Shown here: positions 34,203-43,179 of the stretch, piece after piece
How the letters are laid out: each line of letters starts with the position of its first letter
Position numbering within the stretch: the first letter of the stretch is position 1
From: Arthrobacter sp. V1I9
GTDB taxonomy: Bacteria; Actinomycetota; Actinomycetes; Actinomycetales; Micrococcaceae
Length of the DNA stretch: 64,000 nucleotides
Direction: 5' to 3'
NCBI RefSeq assembly: GCF_030817075.1
Contig: NZ_JAUSYU010000001.1
Location: 3,224,001 to 3,288,000, forward strand
The notes under the pieces: generated by a model
What the model saw: only the letters and a program-made list of their open reading frames with translations
Database searches by the model: none
What the model was told of the DNA's origin: nothing
Program-made: the position numbers and the translations under genes

Positions 34203-35231
34203 ATGTCACGCGATCAGGGGGCCATACCTGTTCTGGACCTGGGCAGGGCACGGCAGGACGACGGTTCATTCAGCCCGCACTTTATTGAGCAGCTTCGGTA
34301 CGCCACCCACAATGTGGGCTTCTTCCAGATCACCGGCTACGGCGCCGCGCCCGGCCAGCCTGAACGCCTGCTGGACCTTATCAGGCGGTTTTTTGCCCTG
34401 CCGCTAAACGAGAGAATGAAGCTGGACAACCGGCTTTCACCCCATTTCCGCGGCTACACCAGGATGGGTACTGAGGTGACCCAGGGGCGGGCGGATGCCC
34501 GCGAGCAGATCGACTATTCCCCCGAGCGGGAACCGGTCACGGACTATCCGGCGGACAAGCCATACTGGCTGCTCCAGGGCCCCAACCTCTGGCCCGGGGA
34601 CTCCTTCCCGGAGCTCAAACCGGCGGCCATGGAATGGGCGGAACTGATGTCCGCTGTTGGCATGGAGCTGCTCCGCGCCATCGCCGTCTCGTTGAAGCTG
34701 CCGGAGAACTATTTCGATGAGCCGTTCCAGGGTTCTCCGGCCTGGATGGGCAAGCTGGTCCACTACGTTGGCGGAGTAGTGGAGGCCGCAGGTGACCAGG
34801 GTGTGGGCTCGCATGCGGACTACGGTTTCGTTACGCTCCTGCTGCAGGACGATGTAGGCGGGCTTGAGGTCCTGCCGCCCGGGGCCACCGGGTGGGCGCC
34901 TGTGGAGCCAATCCCGGGAGCCCTGGTGGTGAACCTGGGCGAGATGCTGGAGGTAGCCACCGAAGGCTATCTGGTGGCCACCATCCACCGGGTGCAGGCG
35001 CCGCCCCCTGGTGTGGACAGGTACTCCGTCCCGTTTTTCTGGTCTCCCCGGCTTGATGCCGTGATCGATCCCGTCCCCCTGCCGCCCGAGCTGAAGGCTG
35101 AAGCACGGGGAATTTCCGACGACCCCGCCAACCCGCTGTTGGCCTCGTTCGGGATGAATATGCTCAAGGGCAGGATGCGCGCACACCCCGACGTCACGGA
35201 GCGGCACTATCCGGAGCTGCTGCAGCGCTGA
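34203..35231 (+). CDS. Isopenicillin N synthase-type 2-oxoglutarate/Fe(II) oxygenase
   Basis: A 342-residue enzyme. The N-terminal DIOX_N region is IPVLDLGRA and YATHNVGFFQITGYGA. The Fe(II) ligands are His and Asp in GSHADYGFVTLLLQDD near residue 203 and the distal His in VATIHRVQAPPPGVDRYSVPFF near residue 262. Arg-x-Ser in DRYSVPFF is the co-substrate site. It would oxidise an unknown small molecule using 2-oxoglutarate and oxygen. TAGTCT lies six bases before ATG 34203, with GAGG in between, so it may be leaderless. The downstream CoA-binding gene is convergent. Confidence 0.9.
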   Translation: MSRDQGAIPVLDLGRARQDDGSFSPHFIEQLRYATHNVGFFQITGYGAAPGQPERLLDLIRRFFALPLNERMKLDNRLSPHFRGYTRMGTEVTQGRADAREQIDYSPEREPVTDYPADKPYWLLQGPNLWPGDSFPELKPAAMEWAELMSAVGMELLRAIAVSLKLPENYFDEPFQGSPAWMGKLVHYVGGVVEAAGDQGVGSHADYGFVTLLLQDDVGGLEVLPPGATGWAPVEPIPGALVVNLGEMLEVATEGYLVATIHRVQAPPPGVDRYSVPFFWSPRLDAVIDPVPLPPELKAEARGISDDPANPLLASFGMNMLKGRMRAHPDVTERHYPELLQR

Positions 35232-35243
35232 AGCGCGGGCCAG

Positions 35244-35669
35244 TCAGAGGTTGTATTTCCAGGCCTGCTGGGCGGGGCAGGTGTCCATCACGACGTCCAG
35301 CCCGGCGGCCTTGGCCCGCTCGGCCGCAGCCTCGTCGATGACCCCCAGCTGGAGCCACACCGCTTTCGCCCCGACGGCGATCGCCTGATCCACCACGTCC
35401 CCCACCTTTTGGGAGTTCACAAAGCAGTCAACGACGTCGATGGGATGCTTCTCAGCGGGGATGTCGCCCAGGCTACGGTAGCCGGTTTCCCCGTGCACCG
35501 GCTCGCCCGGGAGGTTGACCGGGATGATCTCCATCCCCAGGCGGTCGCGGACGAAAAGCGACGTATCGTAAGCGGCCCGCCATTCATTGGTGGTTAGGCC
35601 AACGATGGCCCACCGCCCTTTGGTCCGCATCAGTCGTTCGACGACGGCAGGATCATTTTTGTGCCCCAT
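35244..35669 (-). CDS. CoA-binding protein (YccU type)
   Basis: A 141-residue Rossmann-fold protein of the CoA_binding_2 family: RWAIVGLTTNEWRAAYDTSL, IIPVNLPGEPVHGETGYRSL, DVVDCFVNSQKVGDVVDQAI, AVWLQLGVIDEAAAERAKAA and MDTCPAQQ. These segments match succinyl-CoA-synthetase-like CoA-binding modules. The function is unknown. TAGGCT six bases before ATG 35669 marks a leaderless start. It is convergent with the oxygenase gene, 12 bp apart. Confidence 0.88.
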   Translation of the reverse strand: MGHKNDPAVVERLMRTKGRWAIVGLTTNEWRAAYDTSLFVRDRLGMEIIPVNLPGEPVHGETGYRSLGDIPAEKHPIDVVDCFVNSQKVGDVVDQAIAVGAKAVWLQLGVIDEAAAERAKAAGLDVVMDTCPAQQAWKYNL

Positions 35670-35713
35670 GCGCCTAGCCTACGTGGCCGGAAAGGCAGGC
35701 CGGGTGAACGACG

Positions 35714-36634
35714 TCATCGTGGCGGTTCAGGGGTGAGCCTCTGCAGCGATTTCGTCCCGGGCAGAGCCTTGACGGCCGCTCCGGCGGCAGCATCTGCACC
35801 CTGCCTGATAGCTTCCGTCCCCGAATCCACCCGTGCCCCGGGGACCGCTGGAGCCGCGTGCTTCGAGTCGCGCCGGGCGCCGGCGGCCTGGGCCGCTGCC
35901 TGCTCCGGGAGCCCGGCAGAAGCGCCCGGGCTTTCCCGTTCCGCAGCTCCGGCGTCGCTCTTCCCTGAATCCGAGGCCGGGCCCTGCCCGCCGCCTCGTT
36001 GTGCCTCGGCGTTCCCGTGCGCCGGCTGCCCTTGCGTGTTCGGTACCGGGGCTTCCGGGACGCGGAGCGTGTCAAAGCGGTCCTCCGCGGCGGGAGCGAT
36101 CGCAGGTAATCCACCACCAGTGGCGTTTTCTTCACTGACGCCCGGTTGCGGTTCACCCTGCACCGTTGCATCCGGGACGTGTCCGTCCAGGGTATCCGGC
36201 GGCAGCACGGTCTCAAGGGCGTCCGTCACAAGAAGAGTCCAGGCGGGAGCCCAGTCTTCAAGCAAGTGCTGGATAAAGGGGCCGGAGTGTCCGGGGACCG
36301 GAGCACTGGCGGCTACCCCGGACACGCCAAGTCCCATCCCGGCTATCAGGGCGAGGCCGACCACAGTGGGCCGGTGTGCCCGGAGCCGCCGGCGCTTCGC
36401 GAGTTCGTCCCCGGGCCCGCTGTCCGATATACCGCCGGCGTCATCCGCATTGCCGGCGGACCCGTCCTCTGATTCCGTCAGCAGCGCGGCCAGTTTCCCG
36501 GACGGGGCCGGTGTCGGCAGCGACGCCAACGATCCCAGCACAAGAAGGGCAGCGCGCAGCTCGGAGTCCTGCACTTGCCCGGCGTCGAGGAGCATTTCCT
36601 CCACCGTGTCCGGCAGGTGATCAGCGTGGGTCAT
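35714..36634 (-). CDS. Putative membrane-bound anti-sigma factor partner
   Basis: A 306-residue protein encoded with a sigma factor. The N-terminal 85 residues are cytoplasmic (DTVEEMLLDAGQVQDSELRA). One membrane segment follows at about 91-112 (PTVVGLALIAGMGLGVSGVA), and then an extracytoplasmic Pro/Ala/Gly-rich region ending KALPGTKSLQRLTPEPPR. The topology and the four-base overlap with the sigma gene point to an anti-sigma factor. No zinc-binding HxxxCxxC anti-sigma motif is present, so the assignment rests on context. Confidence 0.65.
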   Translation of the reverse strand: MTHADHLPDTVEEMLLDAGQVQDSELRAALLVLGSLASLPTPAPSGKLAALLTESEDGSAGNADDAGGISDSGPGDELAKRRRLRAHRPTVVGLALIAGMGLGVSGVAASAPVPGHSGPFIQHLLEDWAPAWTLLVTDALETVLPPDTLDGHVPDATVQGEPQPGVSEENATGGGLPAIAPAAEDRFDTLRVPEAPVPNTQGQPAHGNAEAQRGGGQGPASDSGKSDAGAAERESPGASAGLPEQAAAQAAGARRDSKHAAPAVPGARVDSGTEAIRQGADAAAGAAVKALPGTKSLQRLTPEPPR

Positions 36635-37263
36635 GGCCGCAGGTACTCCTTCACTGCCGAAAGTTCGCGGAGTTTCCCCAGCGCACGCCGCTGAAGTTGC
36701 TTCACGGCGCCGGGGGTCCTGCCCATGGCTGCAGCTGTCTGCTCAACGGTGTGTCCGGCAACGAGGCGTAGGGCCAGGACCTCGCGCTGATCCTGCGGCA
36801 ACCCGTCCAGCAGATTCAGGACCTCGCGTGGCGAAATGCGCTGGAGGGCTTCCGCCTCGGCCGACGAGTCTTCCCGGTGGTCCAGAGCGGGCTCAAAAGG
36901 CAGCTTGGCAGGCGTACGGCTTTGGCGTCGATGGTCGTCAACAATCCGCGCGTGGGCCACGGAAAAAATAAACGTACGGAGTCCTGCGGCACCTCCATGG
37001 ACAGTGTCGAGCCGGGGCAGAACGGAGAGGAACACTTCCTGCATGGCCGCCTCCGGATCTTCGACTCCCCGGGCGGTGAGATAACCCAGGACCTGTGATG
37101 CATAGGTCCGATAAACAACGCTGAAGGCGGACGCCCCGGCGGCTTGTTCCCGCAGGGTCCCATCTGTCAGTGCATCAGTCACGGACGTAGCGCTTTCAGT
37201 CAGAGAGGGGGTCAAGTGAAGGGAAGGCTGGATTCCAGTTCCCGGAACGCCTTTTCCCTGCAT
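36631..37263 (-). CDS. RNA polymerase sigma-70 family (ECF-like) factor
   Basis: About 210 residues. Region 2 is SAFSVVYRTYASQVLGYLTA through AMQEVFLSVLPRLDTV and FIFSVAHARIVDDHRR. Region 4 is LNLLDGLPQDQREVLALRLV followed by the helix-turn-helix HTVEQTAAAMGRTPGAVKQL. There is no region 3, as in ECF factors. The start is uncertain: ATG 37263 is used, with GTG further in also possible (VTDALTDG). Its last codons overlap the ATG of the membrane protein gene (ATGA), so both are co-translated. Target promoters are not evident. Confidence 0.85.
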   Translation of the reverse strand: MQGKGVPGTGIQPSLHLTPSLTESATSVTDALTDGTLREQAAGASAFSVVYRTYASQVLGYLTARGVEDPEAAMQEVFLSVLPRLDTVHGGAAGLRTFIFSVAHARIVDDHRRQSRTPAKLPFEPALDHREDSSAEAEALQRISPREVLNLLDGLPQDQREVLALRLVAGHTVEQTAAAMGRTPGAVKQLQRRALGKLRELSAVKEYLRP

Positions 37264-37475
37264 CACTTTACCGCTCAGTAACCGATGCCCGCGCCCGCCA
37301 CACATGCGTCGCGGCTGGCCGGACCAACTGTTTCCGCGACAGGAAAGAGAAAGTGCCGGCCTGGAACGTGATGGGGGACAAGTTCCAGACCGGCGCTACA
37401 TAGGGGTAATCGCTGCAGGCGCATCAAGGGTTACGCCATGCGGGAAAAAACTTCAAAAACTTTTTGGCGGTGCCT

Positions 37476-37826
37476 TCAACGGGCTATCGCCGTGGTCCAG
37501 CGGGGCTTGGTTCCCTGCCTGCGTGGTCCTTTCGCTAAAACGAACGTGTGTCCGGCGGGAGTGCGCCGGTCCTCGCAGTCAGCCGGCGCGGCCGCCGGCG
37601 CCAACACAGGAGCCCCCGCGGGTGCCGGACGTGCAACAGCACCGGCAGGGCAAAGGTCGGTGACCAGCCCGGTGCCGGCGCACTCCCGGACAGCGGCAAT
37701 TCCGGCAGCAAGGGCGGCTTTGTCCTCGAAGGGGCCGGAGACGGCCATCACTGCGCCATCCGGCGCCAGCAGCCGGAACCTGAAAAACGATTCTTGATCA
37801 ACAAATGCTTCGAACTTTCCGGCCAT
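37476..37826 (-). CDS. DUF1508 (YegP-like) domain protein
   Basis: A 116-residue protein with one DUF1508 repeat at residues 3-57: GKFEAFVDQESFFRFRLLAP, DGAVMAVSGPFEDKAALAAG and IAAVRECAGTGLVTDL. YegP-type proteins often have two repeats; here the second is replaced by a Pro/Ala-rich then basic tail, which may be non-conserved. The function is unknown. ATG 37826 is preceded by a GAAGGATTCGTT ribosome-binding region. Confidence 0.75.
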   Translation of the reverse strand: MAGKFEAFVDQESFFRFRLLAPDGAVMAVSGPFEDKAALAAGIAAVRECAGTGLVTDLCPAGAVARPAPAGAPVLAPAAAPADCEDRRTPAGHTFVLAKGPRRQGTKPRWTTAIAR

Positions 37827-38044
37827 AACGAATCCTTCCGTTCTGCGGGTCCCGTCCTGCCTGTGGGTCCGTGGGCGGCGGCGTCGGCGCCCGACTGACC
37901 GGGCACATGGCTGGCCCTGTTCAGCGGCTGTGGTTCGGTGAACCGGTCACCGGGTGTATCAAAGAGTCTCGCGGTTGCGCCCGCGGCCTGGCAAGGGCTG
38001 CCGGGTAAACCCTGTGTAAATTGCAAAGACCCGGCCAAACAGCA

Positions 38045-38078
38045 GCGGCGGGCCACTTTCGCAAGGTGGCCCGCCGCC
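38045..38078 (-). terminator. Terminator downstream of purA
   Basis: GCGGCGGGCCACTT and AAGGTGGCCCGCCGC form a 13-14 bp stem with one bulge and a four-base loop, starting about 20 bp after the purA stop. The T run on the minus strand is weak. The remaining gap (37827-38044) contains no recognisable gene. Confidence 0.7.
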
Positions 38079-38096
38079 GTTGTAGTTCCGTCAGCG

Positions 38097-39386
38097 TCAG
38101 TCGTTGATGAGGTCGTTCACCACGATGGTCTGGTCGCGGTCCGGGCCCACACCGATTGCGGAGAAGCGCGTGCCGGACAGCTTCTCCAAGGCCAGGACGT
38201 AATTGCGTGCGTTCTCCGGCAGGTCCGCCAAGGTCCGCGCACCGGTGATGTCCTCGGTCCAGCCCTCGAAGTATTCGAAGATCGGAACAGCGTGGTGGAA
38301 CTCGGTCTGTGTCATGGGCATCTCGTCGTGGCGCACACCGTCCACGTCATAGGCCACACAAACGGGGATCTGCTCGATGCCGGTGAGCACGTCCAGCTTG
38401 GTGACGAAGTAGTCCGTGAAGCCGTTGACGCGGGAGGCGTGGCGGGCCAGGACGGCATCGTACCAGCCGCAGCGGCGCGGCCTGCCGGTGTTGACGCCGA
38501 ATTCACCGCCGGTCTTCTGCAGGTACAGGCCCATGTCGTCGAACAGTTCTGTGGGGAACGGGCCGGCGCCGACGCGTGTGGTGTAGGCCTTGATGATGCC
38601 GATGGAGCGCGAGATGCGGGTGGGTCCAATGCCCGAACCCACGGACGCACCGCCGGCGGTGGGGTTGGAAGAGGTGACGAACGGGTAGGTTCCGTGGTCC
38701 ACGTCCAAGAATGTTGCCTGGCCGCCTTCCATCAGGACAACCTTGCCCTCGTCCAGGGCAGTGTTCAGAACCAGGGTGCTGTCGATGACCAGGGGGCGGA
38801 GCCGTTCGGCAAAGGACAGGAAGTACTCCACGATCTCGTCCACCAGCACGCCGCGGCGGTTGTAGACCTTGACCAGGAGTTCATTCTTCTGCCGCAGCGA
38901 ACCTTCCACCTTCTGGCGGAGGATTGACTCGTCAAAGACGTCCTGGACCCGGATGCCCAGGCGGGCCACCTTATCCATGTACGCAGGGCCGATGCCGCGC
39001 CCGGTGGTTCCGATGGCGCGGCTGCCGAGGAAACGCTCTGTCACCTTGTCCAGCACCTGGTGGTACGGAGCGACAAGGTGGGCATTCGCTGAGACGCGAA
39101 GCTTTGAGGTGTCGGCGCCGCGGGCCTGAAGGCCTTCGATCTCCTGGAAGAGTGCCTCGAGGTTGACCACGCAGCCGTTGCCGATGATAGGTACCGCATT
39201 GGGGCTGAGGATGCCTGCCGGAAGCAGCTTGAGTTCGTATTTTTCACCGCCTACGACGACGGTGTGCCCGGCGTTGTTGCCGCCGTTGGGCTTGACGACG
39301 TAGTCAACACGGCCGCCCAGCAGGTCGGTCGCCTTGCCTTTTCCTTCGTCGCCCCATTGGGCTCCTACGATCACAATTGCTGGCAT
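38097..39386 (-). CDS. purA: Adenylosuccinate synthetase
   Basis: A 429-residue enzyme making adenylosuccinate from IMP, aspartate and GTP, the first committed step to AMP. The GTP-binding [13 protein letters not shown] lies at residues 12-24, followed by [22 protein letters not shown] near 130, [34 protein letters not shown] and the C-terminal [10 protein letters not shown]. All catalytic segments are present. ATG 39386 is supported by GGGAGGA four bases upstream; the longer frame to 39569 is not used. TAAACT at 39542-39547 on the minus strand is a likely -10. The gene is monocistronic. Confidence 0.97.
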   Translation of the reverse strand: MPAIVIVGAQWGDEGKGKATDLLGGRVDYVVKPNGGNNAGHTVVVGGEKYELKLLPAGILSPNAVPIIGNGCVVNLEALFQEIEGLQARGADTSKLRVSANAHLVAPYHQVLDKVTERFLGSRAIGTTGRGIGPAYMDKVARLGIRVQDVFDESILRQKVEGSLRQKNELLVKVYNRRGVLVDEIVEYFLSFAERLRPLVIDSTLVLNTALDEGKVVLMEGGQATFLDVDHGTYPFVTSSNPTAGGASVGSGIGPTRISRSIGIIKAYTTRVGAGPFPTELFDDMGLYLQKTGGEFGVNTGRPRRCGWYDAVLARHASRVNGFTDYFVTKLDVLTGIEQIPVCVAYDVDGVRHDEMPMTQTEFHHAVPIFEYFEGWTEDITGARTLADLPENARNYVLALEKLSGTRFSAIGVGPDRDQTIVVNDLIND

Positions 39387-39578
39387 GGGATCCTCCCCCA
39401 TTCGTTCGGGCTGCCCGGGCCTCCGCCACGATGTGGCAGGCCTGGCGCAACGCCGTTCATCAGAATGCCCCGAATGGACCGGCCTTCGCTGGTCTGCGGG
39501 GCAGCACAGCGACGCAAGAGTTCCGGGGCTCTTACCACCCAAGTTTAGCCGATCAGCTACTTTGTCCACTCGTTGGGC

Positions 39579-39634
39579 CGCCGCGGCCCTTCTTGCAGGG
39601 TAAAGGACCCTGCACGGGTGAAGGACCGCGGCGG
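39579..39634 (-). terminator. Nested hairpin terminating the M14 carboxypeptidase gene
   Basis: The inner stem TGCAGGGT/ACCCTGCA (39594-39614) is enclosed by the outer arms CCGCCGCGG and CCGCGGCGG. It starts 15 bp beyond the M14 stop at 39649 on the minus strand and lies upstream of the purA promoter. Confidence 0.7.
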
Positions 39635-39648
39635 GCTGTCAGCGGATG

Positions 39649-40710
39649 CTATTCGTCGTCGGTTTCCCCGGCCGGGCGGGAGGTCTGGGTGGCCAGGTTG
39701 TCCCAGAAGGAGGTGTCGGCGTCGGCAATTGATCCGTCAGCGATGGCAGCGGCGGTGGCGGTCAGGGTAGTGACCGTCTGCTTGATCAGGTAGCCGTTGC
39801 TTCGGAGCCCCAGGGCGTAGCCATCCAGGTAGTGGTCGGACATGCCGCGCATTTCAAACAGCAACGTCGAGATGCCGTACTCGACGGCGATGCCGTTGCG
39901 GCTGATGGTTTCGGCGCTGCCCCCCACATACTTGCCGAGGTGGCCCCAGCCTGTGGAGTCGACGCTGTTGAAAACAACGGCGCCCAACTGCTTGGACTTT
40001 TCAACAACGGCGGGATTGGCGTTGGGGGTGGTGGGGTACAGGATGGACCCGGACACAAGTTCGCCGTCACGCTGGCTGCGGGTGCCCTGGTGGTGCAGGT
40101 CGATCATGTAGTCGATCTTGTACTTGCGCATCACGTTGTTGTGCAGCGCCTGGGTTTCCGGCTGGATCTTGGCCACATGGTCCCGGTTAAGGTCCACCTC
40201 TTCGGCGTTGTACCGGGTCATATTGCGGTCGCCCTTGGCCAGGTAGTCGTCCAGCGGGAAGTTCACGTCCCCCATGGCACCGTCTGCGTTGAGCATGGGC
40301 ACAATCAGGATGTTCACGCCGTCCAGGACATTCCCGGACTTTCCGGTGCCCAGGTGCTTGACGAATTCCAGCGCACCTTCGGTGGTGAGCTGTTCGTTGC
40401 CGTGCTGCTGGGTCAGGTACAGGATGGTGGGCTTGGCCGGATCCGAGATGTACTTGACCAGGTGGATGTCCCGGCCTTTCACGGTCTGCCCGATAACCTC
40501 CAGCTCCATGGCCGGCTGCTTGGTGTCCTGGTCCTTGAGGAAGGAAACCATCTGGTCATAGGAGGCCAGCTTGGATGTGGTGATCTGGCCGTTGCCGTCA
40601 TAGTTGGGGCCTTCGCCCACAGCGATGGCAGGGGCGGGCGCTGCCACTACGGCCAGGGCCAGGGCTCCGGTAACTGCCAGGGTCCTGAAGGTTGCCAGGG
40701 TTTTTTTCAC
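39649..40710 (-). CDS. Secreted M14-family zinc carboxypeptidase
   Basis: A 353-residue protein from GTG 40710, chosen because AAAGAGGT lies eight bases upstream. Residues 1-31 form a signal peptide (TLAVTGALALAVVAAPAPAIA). The first zinc ligands are His103 and Glu106 in TQQHGNEQLTTEG, the third histidine is in DYMIDLHHQGT, and the catalytic Glu is in STLLFEMRG near residue 300. It would release C-terminal residues from peptides or cell-wall fragments outside the cell. It is divergent from the riboswitch-controlled MetE-like gene. Confidence 0.88.
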   Translation of the reverse strand: MKKTLATFRTLAVTGALALAVVAAPAPAIAVGEGPNYDGNGQITTSKLASYDQMVSFLKDQDTKQPAMELEVIGQTVKGRDIHLVKYISDPAKPTILYLTQQHGNEQLTTEGALEFVKHLGTGKSGNVLDGVNILIVPMLNADGAMGDVNFPLDDYLAKGDRNMTRYNAEEVDLNRDHVAKIQPETQALHNNVMRKYKIDYMIDLHHQGTRSQRDGELVSGSILYPTTPNANPAVVEKSKQLGAVVFNSVDSTGWGHLGKYVGGSAETISRNGIAVEYGISTLLFEMRGMSDHYLDGYALGLRSNGYLIKQTVTTLTATAAAIADGSIADADTSFWDNLATQTSRPAGETDDE

Positions 40711-40935
40711 GGTGCGGTACCTCTTTCGAGTGCATAGGTGTGCCAGCCCGCCATGTCCCCCATCGCGGGCTGTGACAAAAGCCAACCAACCTCAGCGAAA
40801 GCTGTCAATGGATATAACAGGAATACACATGCAGTTATTACGTTTCGAAAGCGTGGCTTCGGCGCCCTGCCTGTTGCGAAACAAACCGAAGCGGATTTGC
40901 TCCCGGGGAGCCATCTGGATTTAGGTGAGAGTGAA
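40711..40935. other. Divergent promoter region upstream of the SAM riboswitch
   Basis: With the riboswitch this makes a 339-bp gene-free stretch between the M14 and MetE-like genes. It contains no convincing open frame. Segment 40800-40850 is A+T-rich (GATATAACAGGAATACACAT) and likely includes the promoters of both flanking genes, but I cannot assign boxes with confidence. Confidence 0.4.
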
Positions 40936-41034
40936 CCATCCGGAGCGGCCGAGAGACCTGGATCGCTGACGCCGCAGCAACCCCCAAGTGCAGGGACGTC
41001 CTGCCTGTGAAGGTGCTACTGCCAGGACCGATGG
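40936..41034 (+). promoter_or_regulatory. SAM riboswitch of the SAM-I/SAM-IV clan
   Basis: The sequence follows the S-box core. P1 arms are CCATCCGG and CCGATGG. The P2 arms are GCGGC and GCCGC, flanking CGAGAGACC and ending in GCAGCAACC. P3 is GCAGG-GACGT-CCTGC, and the joining segment is AAGGTGCTACTGCCAGGA. The next gene encodes a methionine-synthase-type enzyme, a standard target. The 3' P1 strand ends two bases before the ribosome-binding sequence GGAAAGGA, so control of translation is likely. Confidence 0.85.
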
Positions 41035-41049
41035 AAAGGAAATTTCAGC

Positions 41050-42255
41050 ATGACCTTGAACACAGACCATATCCGCGTCACCCACGCAGGTTCCTTGCCC
41101 CGCACCGTTGAGCTGATCGCCGCCAATGCCGCACGCGAGGAAAACCCTGCCGACGTCGAGGGCTACAACGAACTCCTCACCGCGTCCGTAGTGGACCTGG
41201 TCCAGCGCCAGCAAAGCCTGGGCGTCGATATCCCGAACGACGGCGAGTACGGGCACGCCATGTCCGCGTCCGTGGACTACGGCGCCTGGTGGTCCTACTC
41301 CTTTGCCCGGATGGGCGGCCTGGAGCTGGACAATGACGCCAAGTGGGCGGTCGAACCGAAGGAATCCACCCCGGGCCACGTCCAGCTGACCGGCTTCATC
41401 CACCGCCGCGACCGCACCATCTTTTCCGAGGCCTACAACGATCCCACCAGCGGCATCTTCACGGGTGGCCCCAAGCCGTTCCCGAAGGTCACCGGCCCGC
41501 TCGTCTATACCGGCCAGGACGCCGTCGCCTCCGACATCGCCAACCTGAAGGCCGGGCTGGCGGCCACCGGACTCACGGACGGCTTTGTTGCAGCGCTCTC
41601 CCCCGGCAGCGCCTCCCGCATCACGAACGAGTACTACGCCACGGAGGAGGAGTACATCTACGCCTGTGCCGACGCGCTCCGCGAAGAGTACAAGGCCATC
41701 ATCGACGCCGGCCTGATCCTGCAGATCGATGATCCCTCCATCGCCGAGAACTGGGACCAGATCAGCCCCGAACCCAACGTCGCGGACTACCTCAAGTTCA
41801 CGCAGATCCGCGTGGAGGCACTGAACTACGCCCTCCGAGGCCTTCCCGAGGAGCAGGTCCGCTTCCACCTCTGTTGGGGCTCCTGGCACGGCCCGCACAC
41901 CACGGACCTTCCGCTGGCGGACCTGGTGGAGACCATGCTCCAGATCAACGCCGGCGGTTACTCCTTTGAAGCTGCAAACGTGCGGCACGAACACGAATGG
42001 CGGGTCTGGGAGGACACCAAGCTTCCTGAGGGCAAGGTCATCATCCCGGGCGTCGTTTCCCATGCCACCAATGTGGTGGAGCATCCGGACCTGGTGGCCG
42101 ACCGGATTGTCCGGTTCGCAGAAGCGGTGGGCCGCGAGAGCGTCATCGCTTCTACCGACTGCGGCCTCGGCGGCAGGGTCCACCCCCAGATTGCGTTCGC
42201 CAAGCTGGAAGCACTGGGCGAGGGCGCACGCCGGGCCAGCAAGCGGCTCTGGTAG
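41050..42255 (+). CDS. MetE-C-terminal-like (cobalamin-independent methionine synthase II) family protein
   Basis: A 401-residue protein related to the catalytic C-terminal half of MetE. It has IRVTHAGSLPRTVELIAANA, IPNDGEYGHAMSASVDYGAW, LQIDDPSIAENWDQ, CWGSWHGPHTTDLPL and a C-terminal IASTDCGLGGRVHPQIAFAK, with a cysteine at the zinc-ligand position of DCGLGG. The family includes YxjG-like methyltransferases acting on homocysteine or related thiols with non-folate donors. The SAM riboswitch 15 bp upstream supports a role in methionine supply. Start ATG 41050 has GGAAAGGA. Confidence 0.88.
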   Translation: MTLNTDHIRVTHAGSLPRTVELIAANAAREENPADVEGYNELLTASVVDLVQRQQSLGVDIPNDGEYGHAMSASVDYGAWWSYSFARMGGLELDNDAKWAVEPKESTPGHVQLTGFIHRRDRTIFSEAYNDPTSGIFTGGPKPFPKVTGPLVYTGQDAVASDIANLKAGLAATGLTDGFVAALSPGSASRITNEYYATEEEYIYACADALREEYKAIIDAGLILQIDDPSIAENWDQISPEPNVADYLKFTQIRVEALNYALRGLPEEQVRFHLCWGSWHGPHTTDLPLADLVETMLQINAGGYSFEAANVRHEHEWRVWEDTKLPEGKVIIPGVVSHATNVVEHPDLVADRIVRFAEAVGRESVIASTDCGLGGRVHPQIAFAKLEALGEGARRASKRLW

Positions 42256-42268
42256 CCGGAAATAGCGT

Positions 42269-42332
42269 AACGCCGGACCCGCCGGTGCCGTGCCCCGCTT
42301 GAATCGGGTGCGCGGGACCGGCGTTTCGTTTT
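42269..42332 (+). terminator. Terminator after the MetE-like gene
   Basis: AACGCCGG-ACCCGC at 42269 pairs with GCGGGACCGGCGTT ending at 42325, with a partly structured 30-base interior and TTTCGTTTT at the 3' end. It lies 14 bp after the stop codon. Confidence 0.75.
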
Positions 42333-42470
42333 GCGGGGCTTGCTAAACTGGTGAAGGCCGACCAGGAATCGGTCCACCCCATTTCAACCATCGCGGATAT
42401 GTGTGCGCCACCGTGCGCCCATTTTCCGAGGTGGCAGCAACACCAATCCCCGCAGGAGATCCAGCACTAC

Positions 42471-43103
42471 ATGACAGCCCTGGCACCCGAATCTTTCCAT
42501 GAGCAGCTCCTGAGCCGCCGCTACGAACCCAATGTTGCAGCCGTGAACGAACTGTGCGATTCCCTGCAGGAGGCAAAACCCGGCACTGTAGTGCCCTACG
42601 TGGACCCCATGCACGACGTCGACGAGTGCCGGATCATCAGCCTGTACTCCAACATCGGCGAGGCCGACCCGTCCGGTTTCATCACCCCCGGGGACCACGA
42701 CGCTGCCACCCGGATGCTTGGCATCCAGTGGAAGCTGGGGCTGCGTCCGGAGTTCGTGATGCCCTGGAACGTCCACCCCTGGCACGTTGCCGGAGAGCCA
42801 AACGGGAAGTTCACTCCGGACCAGATCTCCGCCGGCCTCAAGCCGCTGCTCAAGTTCCTGGCACTGGTTCCGCGCGCCTCGGTTATCGTGGCACACGGCA
42901 CTGAAGCCAACCGACTGGCCAACCTGCTGCTCAAAACCGAAGTGCCGCTGCTGTGGCGCCGCGGCCTGAAGACTTACAAGGTGCGCTCCCTCAGCGGCCG
43001 CGCCTTCGCCGGTTCGCCTGCGCGCCAGGAGGAGTACCTCGAGGACATGCGTGTCGCCTACGCCGACGCCATGGCACGGACAGGGCTCCAGAAAGCAGTC
43101 TGA
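42471..43103 (+). CDS. Uracil-DNA glycosylase-type family protein
   Basis: A 210-residue protein from ATG 42471, with AGGAG twelve bases upstream. It contains VVPYVDPMHDVDECRIISLY, FVMPWNVHPWHVAGEPNGKF and VIVAHGTEANRLANLLL. This is the pattern of the actinobacterial branch of the uracil-DNA glycosylase superfamily: an N-terminal hydrolytic Asp/Asn region and a C-terminal His loop. The exact base specificity cannot be told. TAAACT at about 42340 could be its -10 box. A perfect hairpin terminates it. Confidence 0.7.
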   Translation: MTALAPESFHEQLLSRRYEPNVAAVNELCDSLQEAKPGTVVPYVDPMHDVDECRIISLYSNIGEADPSGFITPGDHDAATRMLGIQWKLGLRPEFVMPWNVHPWHVAGEPNGKFTPDQISAGLKPLLKFLALVPRASVIVAHGTEANRLANLLLKTEVPLLWRRGLKTYKVRSLSGRAFAGSPARQEEYLEDMRVAYADAMARTGLQKAV

Positions 43104-43112
43104 CCCCCAGAA

Positions 43113-43169
43113 TTTTTGGACAAATACCCGGACTTCGACGCGTTTGAAGTCGTCGTATCTGTCCAAAAA
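43113..43169. repeat. Imperfect 57-bp palindrome downstream of the glycosylase-like gene
   Basis: TTTTTGGACA at the left end and TGTCCAAAAA at the right end are perfect inverted copies. Inner arms GACTTC and GAAGTC also pair, with a few mismatches between. It reads almost the same on both strands and stands just before the perfect terminator palindrome. Confidence 0.7.
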
Positions 43170-43179
43170 CTCCAGAGAA

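Noticed and set aside
37548..37898. Plus-strand frame overlapping the DUF1508 gene
   Set aside because: The translation lacks family features, whereas the minus strand encodes a clear DUF1508 repeat.
42256..42470. N-terminal extension of the uracil-glycosylase-like protein to 42351
   Set aside because: The extension crosses the likely promoter and has no conserved sequence; AGGAG supports ATG 42471.
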